A stretch of 64,000 nt of DNA from Paenibacillus massiliensis subsp. panacisoli DSM 21345 (GCF_000426545.1 NZ_AUFO01000007.1:248001-312000); one strand, 5' to 3'; shown: positions 9,757 through 18,546, counted from the stretch's first letter. The notes: generated by a model from the letters alone, not told the origin. A program made the numbers and translations.

Positions 9757-10692
9757 CTATCCTTTGACGCCGCCCAACGTCATGCCCTTCACAAAATATT
9801 TCTGAAGAAACGGATATACGAGAATGATTGGCACGCTTGCTACAATGGTCATTGTGGCCCGAACCGAGGTCGGTGTGACCTGATTGACTCCACTCTCAGA
9901 TCTGGCGAACTGACTGGCATAGTCATTCCCAGAATTAAGCGAGGAGTTGGAATTTTGTAGAATCTTCATCAGCTCGTATTGCAATGTGCTAAGCTCACCG
10001 TATGAGGAATTATACAAAAAGACATCGAACCAGGAATTCCATTGGAACACAGCCGTGAACAACGATACTGTAGCTAGTACCGGGACACATAGCGGCAGGA
10101 CAATTCGGATGAACGTACTGAACTCGCCAGCTCCGTCGATACGTGCGGACTCCAGAATGCCCTCAGGCAAGCCCTCAATGAAGGAACGAATTACGATGAC
10201 ATTAAATACCCCGATCAGTCCTGGAATGATATAGACGGCGAACGTCCCCAGCATACCGAGCTCACGAATGAGCAGAAAGTTCGGAATGAGGCCTCCATTG
10301 AAATACATGGTCAAAATAAAAGCGATGGATACAAATTTGCGCAGAACATACTCCGGGCGACTGATCGTATAAGCGACCATGGCACAGCAGAATACGGAAG
10401 TCAGTGTGCCAATAATCGTCCGCAGTACCGAGATGAGCGTAGCGTGAAAGATAGTCGCTTCCTTGAAGACATACTTGTAGTTCTCCCAAGTGAATTCTCG
10501 CGGCCACAGATAAATACCGCCTTTGACCGAGTCATTTGCATCATTAAGCGATACCGCAAGTGTATTAATAAAAGGATACAACGTCACAATGATTAAAAAT
10601 GTCATGAACACGATGTTACACGTATCGAATATCCGATCCGATGGTGATTTGAACCGGGCATGCATACGCGGTGCAGCGGATGTCTTCGCCAT
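9757..10692 (-). CDS. ytcP: ABC transporter permease, YtcP/LplC type
   Basis: The 311-residue inner-membrane permease belongs to the CUT1 subgroup of B. subtilis YtcP and LplC. It has six predicted helices, the early LYPFINTLAVSLND, the family sequence MYFNGGLIPNFLL and an EAA loop ESARIDGAGEFSTF. GGGAGG precedes the ATG. It partners the LplB-type permease and LplA-type receptor to import aldouronates or related xylooligosaccharides, as in described Paenibacillus clusters. The 123-base gap to lplB contains a small GC-rich hairpin at 10789-10805. Confidence 0.92.
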   Translation of the reverse strand: MAKTSAAPRMHARFKSPSDRIFDTCNIVFMTFLIIVTLYPFINTLAVSLNDANDSVKGGIYLWPREFTWENYKYVFKEATIFHATLISVLRTIIGTLTSVFCCAMVAYTISRPEYVLRKFVSIAFILTMYFNGGLIPNFLLIRELGMLGTFAVYIIPGLIGVFNVIVIRSFIEGLPEGILESARIDGAGEFSTFIRIVLPLCVPVLATVSLFTAVFQWNSWFDVFLYNSSYGELSTLQYELMKILQNSNSSLNSGNDYASQFARSESGVNQVTPTSVRATMTIVASVPIILVYPFLQKYFVKGMTLGGVKG

Positions 10693-10788
10693 AGCGGTCC
10701 TCCCGTCGTTATTGTGCCAATTACACTATTACACTATCTTACGTCACTCTCCAAGGCTTGCTCGCCTACCTGCCCTCTTGAAGAGCAC

Positions 10789-10805
10789 CGTCTCGAACCG
10801 AGACG
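10789..10805. other. Intercistronic hairpin between lplB and ytcP
   Basis: CGTCTCG and CGAGACG pair perfectly around AAC. There is no T-run, so it is more likely an mRNA processing or stability element than a terminator. Confidence 0.4.
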
Positions 10806-10815
10806 AGCTTGTATG

Positions 10816-11790
10816 TTAGAATAGCCTCTCACCACCAAGCCGCTTCGCGATATGATTCGCACTGAATAGCAGGATGAAGCTGACGATCGTCTTGAACATC
10901 CCTGCAGCAATCGAGAGCGAGAAATTCCCCATCTGAATTCCGTATTTCAGTACGAAAATATCGAGGTTCTCCGAATAATCTACGTTCATGCCATTTCCAA
11001 GCAAATATTGCGGCTCAAAGCCTGATTCGAGCAAATTACCGATATTCATAATAAGCAGGATGATAAACACGGGCTTCAGCCCCGGAAGTGTGATGTGCCA
11101 TATGCGTTGAAAACGTCCGGCCCCGTCCATCTCTGCCGCCTCATATTGTGCCGGATCAATCATCGTCATAGCTGCTAGATAGATGATCGTATTCCAGCCG
11201 ACATTCTTCCATACCTCTGAGGCTCCTAGAATCCCCCAGAAATATTCACCTTTGCCGAGCCACAGAATAGGCTCCTGGATCAGCCCAGACCACAGGAGTA
11301 GCTCATTAACGATTCCGCCGTCAGCGGATAGCGCAGTTGAGATAATACTCGCCGCGACGACCCAAGAGATAAAGTGCGGCAGATAGCTGACAGTCTGTAC
11401 GAAGCGCTTGAACATGATGTTGCGCAGCTCGTTCAGCAGAACAGCAAGAATGATTGCCGTCGAGAAGCCCAGAATCAGATTAATGAAGCTCATGGCAAGC
11501 GTATTGCGCATAACCCGGAAGAAATGCTCATCCTGAAATAGAAACACAAAATGCTGTAAGCCAACCCATTCCTGGTCAAAAATTTTCTTCGCTGGCTTGA
11601 AATCCTGAAATGCAATTGTCCAGCCCCATAAGGGGAGATACTTAAAAATGAACAGCCATATCAAAAAAGGAATCGACATGAAGACGAGCGTTCTCTGCTG
11701 TAGCAGCTTCTGAAAAAATCCCTTTCGGCTAGCTTTTACTTCCGCTAAGGTCTGATGCTGTACAGGCTCCAATGAATTCGCCTTATTCAC
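10816..11790 (-). CDS. lplB: ABC transporter permease, LplB type
   Basis: The 324-residue membrane protein matches LplB-type permeases: KYLPLWGWTIAFQDF after the first helix, six helices, and the EAA loop EAAEMDGAGRFQRI. A GTG at 11790 is taken as start because AGGAG stands 8 bases before it; the frame could also begin at a TTG at 11814, which overlaps that ribosome site. It is downstream of the receptor gene across a 125-base gap with a strong hairpin. It forms the translocation pore with YtcP. Confidence 0.9.
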   Translation of the reverse strand: MNKANSLEPVQHQTLAEVKASRKGFFQKLLQQRTLVFMSIPFLIWLFIFKYLPLWGWTIAFQDFKPAKKIFDQEWVGLQHFVFLFQDEHFFRVMRNTLAMSFINLILGFSTAIILAVLLNELRNIMFKRFVQTVSYLPHFISWVVAASIISTALSADGGIVNELLLWSGLIQEPILWLGKGEYFWGILGASEVWKNVGWNTIIYLAAMTMIDPAQYEAAEMDGAGRFQRIWHITLPGLKPVFIILLIMNIGNLLESGFEPQYLLGNGMNVDYSENLDIFVLKYGIQMGNFSLSIAAGMFKTIVSFILLFSANHIAKRLGGERLF

Positions 11791-11864
11791 AGCTTCTACT
11801 CCTCTCTCTCCCAAAATCCGGTGTAGCCCCTCTCATGCCTTTTGAAGACATATCTTCACGATAT

Positions 11865-11897
11865 ACCGGGAAGTCCCTCCGTACGGGAGTTCCCGGT
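11865..11897 (-). other. Strong intercistronic hairpin after lplA
   Basis: ACCGGGAA and TTCCCGGT form an 8-base-pair outer stem, with TCCC pairing GGGA inside across one mismatch. No T-run follows, so partial attenuation or receptor-mRNA protection is more likely than full termination. Confidence 0.5.
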
Positions 11898-11915
11898 GGG
11901 CCTGTGATCATTCGA

Positions 11916-13583
11916 TTATTTGCCCTGCACTCTGTCGATCTTTTTTGCGATCTCTGTAGTAATGAACTCCTCGTAATCCTTGACACCCAGCTTGTTGAAC
12001 TCGGCAATGTACTCATTCCAGATGCCTTCGAAATCCGCTGGATTCGCCAGTACCAGGCGTGGGAAGTATTTCCGCTGCAAATCGCTCTTCTTCTGGGTGA
12101 AAATCTGTGCCGGGGAGCCCTGTACCATAGGAATGCTCCAGGCCGGGAACCATGGACGCTCATCAGGTGCAGCAAACAATTGGGAGAAGGATTCGATACC
12201 ATAGGCATCCAGTATCTTCTTATCGCCCTCGGTATAGGACATCTGCGCTACCTCAGGCTGACGCCCGGCACCCACGGAGTTGCCATCGGGAAGCGTAGAG
12301 CCGCTTCCGTACCGTGGCCAGCTGTACTCAAAATATTTGAAGCCGAAGGTCTCACGGAATGCCTCAGCATTGGTCTGTACAATCTGTTCTGGCGTGCGGT
12401 AGAAGCGACCGCTCTCATCAACAGAATAGGTCTCGTCCTTGATGCCCCACTGCGATAGAATCTGATTCTCATCCGTCAGCAGATTATCGAAGAACTTAAT
12501 GATCCGCTCTGGATTCTTGGCGCTGACCGAAATGCCAACCCCACGGTTGTTGATAAAGGAGGGTGGATCTAGGTACTGATCCTTGGTATTCTCGTCAAAT
12601 ACGATGGGCAGAGCCATATATTCCAGATCATCATTGCCAGAGGCTCTGGAGGCTTCACGCAGATTGTTCAGCGCTTGCCCGGCCTGCCATCTGTAATCGA
12701 AGAAGCCAAGCACCTTACCAGAAGCCAGCTTCGCCAGATATTGATCATAGTTGTCTACGAAGGAGGACTTGTCGAACAGCCCTTCCATATTCAGTTGGTT
12801 CAGTTCCTGTAAATACCGCTTCGTAATGTCATCATCCGAGTAATCGTTCGCCTGATGCGTCTGCATATCAATAAGAACATCGCCCTCGTTAGGGTAGCCA
12901 GCCAGATGCATTGGCGGATTCGTAAAGGCAAAGAATTTATCCTGTGTGGTCAGTGCCAGGTAGCCTGTCAAGCCCTCGCCTGGATGCTTTTTGACATAGT
13001 CCCGAATCAGGTTCAGATACTCATCCAGCGTCTTGACCTTCGGGTAGCCAGCCTCCTTCAACACACGGCGCTGAATCCAGAATGCTCCCTGCTCCACATT
13101 CGGATCGGAGATAAATTCACCTACGACCGGGCTCATAGGCAGGAAATAGATGTTCCCATCCTCGGCCTTCATGAGATTATAGTACGGCTCGTAGACCCGC
13201 TTGATATTCGGACCATACTGGTCAATAAGATCGTTAAGAGCAATGAAGGAGCCTGAGCTGACCAGCTTGTCAATGGAATCCCCTGGTACGATCACGTCAG
13301 GATAATCGTTACTGGCAATAAAGGTACCTATCTTCGTATTCTCATCACCCACAAGATGCTCCATTTTAAAGTTGACACCCGTCTGCTCCTCCAGCATTTT
13401 ACCTATCGTCGTTTCGTTAGTATTTTTGTCTTTACCAGCTACGGAGTTGAAATAAGTAAAGGTGACCTTGTCATCCGGTCCGCCATCCCCTTCTGCCGAT
13501 TGGGTTCCTTTTCCGCTACAGGCAGCGAGTAAGGATACCATCATCACCATTGTCAAACAGCCAAGCCAAAGTTTCTTGTACAT
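11916..13583 (-). CDS. lplA: Extracellular solute-binding lipoprotein, LplA/YtcQ type
   Basis: This 555-residue lipoprotein is of the large receptor class that pairs with LplB and YtcP. The signal peptide MYKKLWLGCLTMVM ends in lipobox LLAAC with C22. The mature part begins with a polar linker. The ATG at 13583 is chosen because it opens the signal peptide; the frame itself extends to 13652 through the promoter and cre site. In described Paenibacillus loci this receptor binds aldouronates or xylooligosaccharides. Transcription starts just upstream from a clear promoter overlapped by a cre site, so CcpA repression is expected. Confidence 0.92.
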   Translation of the reverse strand: MYKKLWLGCLTMVMMVSLLAACSGKGTQSAEGDGGPDDKVTFTYFNSVAGKDKNTNETTIGKMLEEQTGVNFKMEHLVGDENTKIGTFIASNDYPDVIVPGDSIDKLVSSGSFIALNDLIDQYGPNIKRVYEPYYNLMKAEDGNIYFLPMSPVVGEFISDPNVEQGAFWIQRRVLKEAGYPKVKTLDEYLNLIRDYVKKHPGEGLTGYLALTTQDKFFAFTNPPMHLAGYPNEGDVLIDMQTHQANDYSDDDITKRYLQELNQLNMEGLFDKSSFVDNYDQYLAKLASGKVLGFFDYRWQAGQALNNLREASRASGNDDLEYMALPIVFDENTKDQYLDPPSFINNRGVGISVSAKNPERIIKFFDNLLTDENQILSQWGIKDETYSVDESGRFYRTPEQIVQTNAEAFRETFGFKYFEYSWPRYGSGSTLPDGNSVGAGRQPEVAQMSYTEGDKKILDAYGIESFSQLFAAPDERPWFPAWSIPMVQGSPAQIFTQKKSDLQRKYFPRLVLANPADFEGIWNEYIAEFNKLGVKDYEEFITTEIAKKIDRVQGK

Positions 13584-13615
13584 GCTCTGGGCCGACCCCT
13601 TTCGCTTCTGGTTTT

Positions 13616-13629
13616 TGAAAGCACTTTCA
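13616..13629. promoter_or_regulatory. Catabolite-responsive element (cre) at the lplA promoter
   Basis: TGAAAGCACTTTCA is a near-perfect palindrome differing from the ideal CcpA site TGAAAGCGCTTTCA at one core base. It abuts the minus-10 box of the lplA promoter, a position that normally blocks initiation. Confidence 0.75.
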
Positions 13630-13657
13630 TTATATGGGAGCCAATGACACATGTTTA
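13629..13657 (-). promoter_or_regulatory. Sigma-A promoter of lplA
   Basis: On the minus strand TAAACA (13652-13657) and a perfect TATAAT (13629-13634) are separated by 17 bases. The start codon is about 46 bases downstream of the minus-10 box. Confidence 0.7.
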
Positions 13658-13762
13658 CCCGCCAATCTTTAGAGGATACTTAGAAAACTATAGAAGCTGC
13701 ACCTATGACGTGGCTATCCACTTTCCCAAGGTCCGATCTGAACCTTACTGGCCAAATTAAGC

Positions 13763-15511
13763 CTACAGAAGCTTCAAAGGAATAAAAAGCTGGATGCGTG
13801 TTCCCTCCCCAAGCGAGCTATCCATCTGGAATTGAAATTCTGTGCCGTAATACAACTTCAGACGATAGATGACATTCTGAATTCCGATTCGCTCCCCCAT
13901 CTGCGTTTCTGAATCCATATAGCTATGGATTCGCTCTACCTGCTCCCGTGGCATCCCGGCTCCATCATCCTGAATGATACAAATCAGGTGATCCTGCTCA
14001 CGCTTCACAAGTACACGAAGGCTACCTCCAAGCTTCAGCGGCTCAATACCGTGGATGACAGCATTCTCTACGAATGTAACGATGGACATCTTGGGGATTA
14101 GCCACTCTCCTTCTTCTACAGGGGAATCAACCGAATATTTAATCTTCTCACCGAACCGGTAGCATTGAATTTCAAGGAAGCAGTGTACAAAGCCAAGCTC
14201 CTCCTTGAGCGTGACCATATCCTTCTTCCACACTAACGAATTGCGCAGCAGCTTCGCGAGATGATGAATGATCCGTGCGGTCTCATCCTCATCCTTCATC
14301 AGGCTTCTCATACGGATCGTCTCCAGCGTATTGAACAGAAAATGCGGATGGATCTGGCTCTGCAGAGCATTCAACTGGGCATGCCTCCGCTGTAGCTCCA
14401 GATCCTTTTTCTGAATATCAGCCACATATACGTCGTTAATCAAGCTCTCGATCCGCCTTGTCATCCGGTTGAACTCATCGGTCAACTGCCCGATCTCATC
14501 TCGCGCCTCCGCTCCTTCAATCGTAGCGTAATTCTGATGCTTGACCTGCTTCATATGCTTAAGAATTCGTACTAGCCGTACATTGAGCGATTGACTAATC
14601 CAGAGGATGACCAATGTCGGCAGCAAGAAATTCAGACACGTAAGCACCACAATGAATCTGAGCGACTGCTGGACATCACGTAGAACTACATTTTCGGGAA
14701 TATGAGCTATCAGGGTCCAGGTATTCAGATTATTCGTGCTGAAGGGCTGCGTCTGGAAGGTGATGTATTTCTCGTCATGCGTGATATGAATATAAGGAAT
14801 ACTTGACTTTAGTACATCTACATTCGGGTCCGTTGTATATTCGACCTTGCCGCTGCTGCCTAGCAAATAGATTTTGCCGGGAATATTGAGATTGCTCAGA
14901 ATCTGCCGAATGGCATTGGTCTGCATGTCGATCTTGAGGTATTTAACATGATGATCCTGAGAAGTAAAGTAGTCCATTCTTCGCACTACACTGAAGCTGT
15001 CCAGTTGCCCGAATTGGCCTGTTCGCAAGACCACCGGCTGGGAGGAGGGGTTCCGTGATACCTGTTGGTACCAGCTTTCCTGCTGTACATCGTAGTCAAT
15101 CAAGTTGATTCCTCCCGAAGGCAGCAATGTGGGATTATCAACATACACCGTAATCTTCTCAACTGAGTTGTATACCGCACTGCCCGAGTTAAGAATACGA
15201 CGCAGATACGAATCGTAAGCTGCGACATAGTTAGCGGGGTCTTCATAGACGGTATCCACAATCTCGTTCAGCTGAATATCGGTGTAGAACACAGATGAAA
15301 CCTCCGTAGCAGCTTGTACCTCGCGACTGAACTCATTTTTCATTTGCTCCAGTGCCACCCGCACATCCTGCATTCGTTGCTCCCTAACACTGGTGGAGGT
15401 GACCTGATAGAATACCAGATTGGTAATCAAGATGGGCAGGAAAACAGCCAGAAAATACATCAGGAGCATTTTATCGCGAAGGCGAACGTGATTCAAACTA
15501 AGCTTCATCAT
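13763..15511 (-). CDS. yesM: Sensor histidine kinase, YesM type
   Basis: The 582-residue kinase has an N-terminal helix (about 15-37), an extracellular sensor of the dCache kind (about 40-280), a second helix (about 283-306), HAMP, and a His_kinase domain with phosphoacceptor H390 in QIHPHFLFN. The ATPase region includes DDGAGMP and GIGIQNVIYRL. Two ATGs in a row (15511, 15508) follow GGAAGGGA. It overlaps the response regulator gene by 14 bases. Together they are the upstream regulators of the aldouronate-type cluster, as in known Paenibacillus loci. Confidence 0.92.
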   Translation of the reverse strand: MMKLSLNHVRLRDKMLLMYFLAVFLPILITNLVFYQVTSTSVREQRMQDVRVALEQMKNEFSREVQAATEVSSVFYTDIQLNEIVDTVYEDPANYVAAYDSYLRRILNSGSAVYNSVEKITVYVDNPTLLPSGGINLIDYDVQQESWYQQVSRNPSSQPVVLRTGQFGQLDSFSVVRRMDYFTSQDHHVKYLKIDMQTNAIRQILSNLNIPGKIYLLGSSGKVEYTTDPNVDVLKSSIPYIHITHDEKYITFQTQPFSTNNLNTWTLIAHIPENVVLRDVQQSLRFIVVLTCLNFLLPTLVILWISQSLNVRLVRILKHMKQVKHQNYATIEGAEARDEIGQLTDEFNRMTRRIESLINDVYVADIQKKDLELQRRHAQLNALQSQIHPHFLFNTLETIRMRSLMKDEDETARIIHHLAKLLRNSLVWKKDMVTLKEELGFVHCFLEIQCYRFGEKIKYSVDSPVEEGEWLIPKMSIVTFVENAVIHGIEPLKLGGSLRVLVKREQDHLICIIQDDGAGMPREQVERIHSYMDSETQMGERIGIQNVIYRLKLYYGTEFQFQMDSSLGEGTRIQLFIPLKLL

Positions 15512-17303
15512 GCTGTCCCTTCCACATGAAGCCTGCCATGTTGCTATCTATGGTGCCATTAGCGTTACCAGCCTGATGATCGTTAGCAACGTTATTAGCA
15601 TTAATAGACTCATTGGTCTCATTGGTCTTATTGATCTCATTGGTCTTATTAGTTTCATTAGTTGCATTGATCTCATTAGTCTCATCAGCATTGTTCCTCG
15701 TCCCAGCCTGGGTTAATCCAGTCTCATTCAGTAAGCGAGTACGATACTCGGTCGGTGTAGAACGCTCCATCTTTTCGAATTGGGTCACAAAATAATCCGG
15801 ATTGGCAAAACCCACGTGCCCCGCAATCTCATAGATACGAAGATCCGTCTGACGCAACAGGCGTTTGGCTTCACTTACACGTAGCTGCAGTAAAAAGTCA
15901 TTAAAATAGATGCCATATGTTTTTTTGAACAGCTGTCCGAGATAGACTGGATTCATATAGAATTTCGCTGCGATGCTCTTGAGACTAATATTATGATGAA
16001 AATGGGTCTCGATATAGGCTCTGATCTGCCCAATACCGCCCTTCTGCTGCTCACGGCGAAGCTGAGCAATATAGTGTGCGCTCTCTACAGCAAATGTCGT
16101 AAATAGCCGCTTCAGCTCTCTCAAGGACAGATTATGGTCATGCCAGATCATCATCGCTTCAAGACTGGCTAGGTGGTCCTGTTGTCCACCCATCCGATTC
16201 AGCACTCGCACAACACCAAGCACACATTGGTTAATGGCGGTCTTCACCGCTTCAGGCGCGTACAGCTTGCTCTGGAATGTGCGAAACAGATCATGAATCG
16301 TTTGCTCCAGCTCCTCAAATTGTAGCTCCTCGATCTGCTCTAGCAGCTTCGTGTACAGACTCTCCTCCAGACCAATATAGTGCAGCTCCAACTTGATAGT
16401 GTCCTCGAAGAGGACAATACCGCACTCATCATAGACATACTTGTACTGCAAGGCTTCCTTCGCGGAGGCATAGGCTTGCTGCATCTCATCCAATCCTTGG
16501 ACAGGCTTACTGAAGTACAGCAGTACTCTTCTCTGCTCTCCACTCAGAAGACGCTGCACCTGAACTGCAAAAGCCTGCAGATGTCCATCCATCGACGAAA
16601 TCATCCGCTCAGGCACGATAACTCCGATCCGATTGCGATGTTCATGCAGATATAACGGATGATCGGTCCCTATGACCTCCCGTAGTGCCAGCTCCACCTG
16701 CGTCTTGAGCGCCTCTCCATCTGACTTGTCCTCCACGCGAGGACGAATGAAGTCATGATCATTCAGCTCCACAAAAACATAATACAGCCGCTCACTAGAC
16801 TGCAGCTGCAGTCTGGATTCCCATTCCCGCAACAGTACACTATCCACCTCTCCCATAATGAGAGATTCCATCAGACTTTCTGACAGAAGCTGATTCGTTC
16901 GATAGCGGGCCTCGCGCTCTTCTGCCAGCCGCTTGCTCAGACGAACAAGAGCATCGCTCAGTTCGGCTTCATCGATCGGCTTCAATATGAAATCATGCAC
17001 ACCAAAACGCACAGCTTGCTTGGCATAATTGAATTCATCATATCCGCTTACGATCATAAAATAGGGATTGGCCGTTCCTTGTGATTTGACCCGCCTGATT
17101 AGCTCCAGCCCATCCAGCACTGGCATACGAATATCCGTGATGACTACATCGGGCTGTAGACGCTCAATGATTTCCAGTGCATCCTCACCATTGTCCGCCT
17201 CTTCGACGATTTCGAACCCGCAGGCCGTCCAATCCACCAGCTTCAGTAGTCCTTTGCGCGTGAATACCTCATCATCCACCAAGATTACCCGGTTCAAATG
17301 CAC
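15498..17303 (-). CDS. yesN: Response regulator, YesN/AraC type, with repetitive C-terminal tail
   Basis: The roughly 601-residue protein carries a receiver domain (D10-D11, phosphoacceptor D57 in ITDIRMPV, and FILKPIDEAE), a long middle region of about 250 residues as in large YesN proteins, and an AraC-type helix-turn-helix pair ending near residue 530. Beyond this is a tail of about 65 residues, rich in Asn, Thr and Glu, built from three-residue units such as ETN, EIN and KTN. This tail is encoded by a 9-base tandem repeat and is not a usual family feature. A GTG at 17303 is preferred since GAGGGG lies six bases before it; an ATG at 17324 is possible. A promoter and cre site lie upstream. 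Confidence 0.9.
   Translation of the reverse strand: MHLNRVILVDDEVFTRKGLLKLVDWTACGFEIVEEADNGEDALEIIERLQPDVVITDIRMPVLDGLELIRRVKSQGTANPYFMIVSGYDEFNYAKQAVRFGVHDFILKPIDEAELSDALVRLSKRLAEEREARYRTNQLLSESLMESLIMGEVDSVLLREWESRLQLQSSERLYYVFVELNDHDFIRPRVEDKSDGEALKTQVELALREVIGTDHPLYLHEHRNRIGVIVPERMISSMDGHLQAFAVQVQRLLSGEQRRVLLYFSKPVQGLDEMQQAYASAKEALQYKYVYDECGIVLFEDTIKLELHYIGLEESLYTKLLEQIEELQFEELEQTIHDLFRTFQSKLYAPEAVKTAINQCVLGVVRVLNRMGGQQDHLASLEAMMIWHDHNLSLRELKRLFTTFAVESAHYIAQLRREQQKGGIGQIRAYIETHFHHNISLKSIAAKFYMNPVYLGQLFKKTYGIYFNDFLLQLRVSEAKRLLRQTDLRIYEIAGHVGFANPDYFVTQFEKMERSTPTEYRTRLLNETGLTQAGTRNNADETNEINATNETNKTNEINKTNETNESINANNVANDHQAGNANGTIDSNMAGFMWKGQHDEA
15609..15687. repeat. Degenerate 9-base tandem repeat inside yesN
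   Basis: Units resembling TCATTGGTC / TTATTGATC recur about eight to nine times on the plus strand, encoding ETN/KTN/EIN triplets on the minus strand. Unit length is a multiple of three, so copy changes keep the frame. Confidence 0.85.
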
Positions 17304-17347
17304 GGTATACCCCTCTTCCCTCATCCTTATAGTCGTTCACCTCAATA

Positions 17348-17361
17348 GGCAAACGCTTTCA
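17348..17361. promoter_or_regulatory. Catabolite-responsive element (cre) before yesN
   Basis: On the minus strand TGAAAGCGTTTGCC matches the CcpA consensus TGWAANCGNTNNCA at all but the last position. It lies six bases past the proposed minus-10 box, overlapping the likely transcription start. Confidence 0.7.
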
Positions 17362-17367
17362 TTTCTA

Positions 17368-17396
17368 ATTCTTTATTCTATCTACATAAAAGTCAA
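17368..17396 (-). promoter_or_regulatory. Putative sigma-A promoter of yesN-yesM
   Basis: TTGACT (17391-17396) and AAGAAT (17368-17373) on the minus strand are 17 bases apart, 65 bases before the GTG. The minus-10 box is imperfect. Confidence 0.5.
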
Positions 17397-17534
17397 CATA
17401 TCTCAGATGTAAGTCATTAAGTATAATTGTGCATTGGTATGTGTAGCATTGGTATGTATATGCCGGAGCTATCTCCAACTGTTCTCCCGATAGATCCTAT
17501 CGAATCTATGAAAAGAATCACTGCAACAACAATA

Positions 17535-17579
17535 GCTAAAAACCGCCCAGGACTTTTTGAATCCAGGACAGCTTTTAGC
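17535..17579 (-). terminator. Terminator after the Nif3-like gene
   Basis: On the minus strand GCTAAAAGCTGTCC pairs with an imperfect GGGCGGTTTTTAGC, mostly Watson-Crick and G-U pairs, with T-rich sequence following. The rest of the 392-base gap 17304-17695 holds the yesN promoter and cre and nothing else I recognise. Confidence 0.6.
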
Positions 17580-17695
17580 CGTTAGCCTTTGAATACAATC
17601 TCATCTGCTGGCCCAGTTACGCTCGCACAGCTTCATTACAGATCACTTGTAGCACGATATCCCTGGTTTCACTTATACAGCGCAGCTTCACTTGG

Positions 17696-18514
17696 CTATA
17701 ACACCTGAATACTATAGCAAGATGGTATATAATGGACCGGGACATCCGGAAAGTCATCTTGTAGCCCTCTGGCAATCGCTTCCATCCCTGGACCCTCACT
17801 GACAGCATGCCCTAGTAGGAACAGGACCTTCCCCATGCCCTGAGCAATACTGTCCCCAACATACTCCGGTGTCTCCCATTCGGGACCTTCACCGATCATG
17901 AGCAGCTCCACCCCCTCAGCCTGAAAAAGTGGAATCGCATGCGCACCACTACCTCTGTATCCCACAGTAATGCCAATGCGACGGCAGAGGGACTCATGAT
18001 CGCCAATATACCGAAGATATGGTAAATGCAGCTTTTTCTTGATCAGATTCGCTAGTACTGCTACTGGTACTGCTTCAGGTAACAGCACGATCGTTGAGGT
18101 CGACATCGCCGAGATGACATAGGCTTCCCAATCAAGAGCCGTCACCAAGCTATGCGTTATGATATCAGGGCTATATCGATGTGGAGCATCGTGATGGCGA
18201 TAAATAACAATCCCCGACGAATGGATCAACTCCTGCTTGGCTTTGTATACGGGATCTCCAATCAGTTCAGCCGAAGCCTGTATTCGATGACTATAATAGA
18301 TACCTTCATGTGTAATCAACAGATTGGCATCAAGCTCCAGAGCTCGTTGTATCACGTCATGAGATGCACAAAAGGTAACCGCTATTCCCCTTACAAATGT
18401 ATCTGGTGTACCAGTTAGCAATCCATCTACGTTCTGATCGTGTTGTGCCATCCCTTCCCATCCTGCCGTCGGCTCTACTAGTCGTTGAATGACGTCCTGA
18501 ACCGTAAGCCTCAT
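17696..18514 (-). CDS. Nif3-like dinuclear metal centre protein (DUF34), divergent
   Basis: The 272-residue protein matches the Nif3/YqfO/DUF34 family: NVDGLLTG near residue 28, ITHEG near 67, a HHDAPH motif near 106 and a late GHAVSEGPGM. The first metal motif is THEG rather than the usual HHP, and HHDAPH replaces the common HTNLD. It lacks the roughly 100-residue insertion of YqfO-type members. The molecular function of the family is unsettled. AGGGAGG precedes the ATG. It begins 32 bases after the GH2 stop, so the two are probably co-transcribed, suggesting a link to sugar metabolism. Confidence 0.82.
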   Translation of the reverse strand: MRLTVQDVIQRLVEPTAGWEGMAQHDQNVDGLLTGTPDTFVRGIAVTFCASHDVIQRALELDANLLITHEGIYYSHRIQASAELIGDPVYKAKQELIHSSGIVIYRHHDAPHRYSPDIITHSLVTALDWEAYVISAMSTSTIVLLPEAVPVAVLANLIKKKLHLPYLRYIGDHESLCRRIGITVGYRGSGAHAIPLFQAEGVELLMIGEGPEWETPEYVGDSIAQGMGKVLFLLGHAVSEGPGMEAIARGLQDDFPDVPVHYIPSCYSIQVL

Positions 18515-18546
18515 GTGCAGCCTCCCTCTTACAGTTGCGTGTAAAT

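Noticed and set aside
15609..15687. CRISPR-like repeat array
   Set aside because: The repeat is a continuous 9-base coding tandem repeat without spacers and lies inside yesN.
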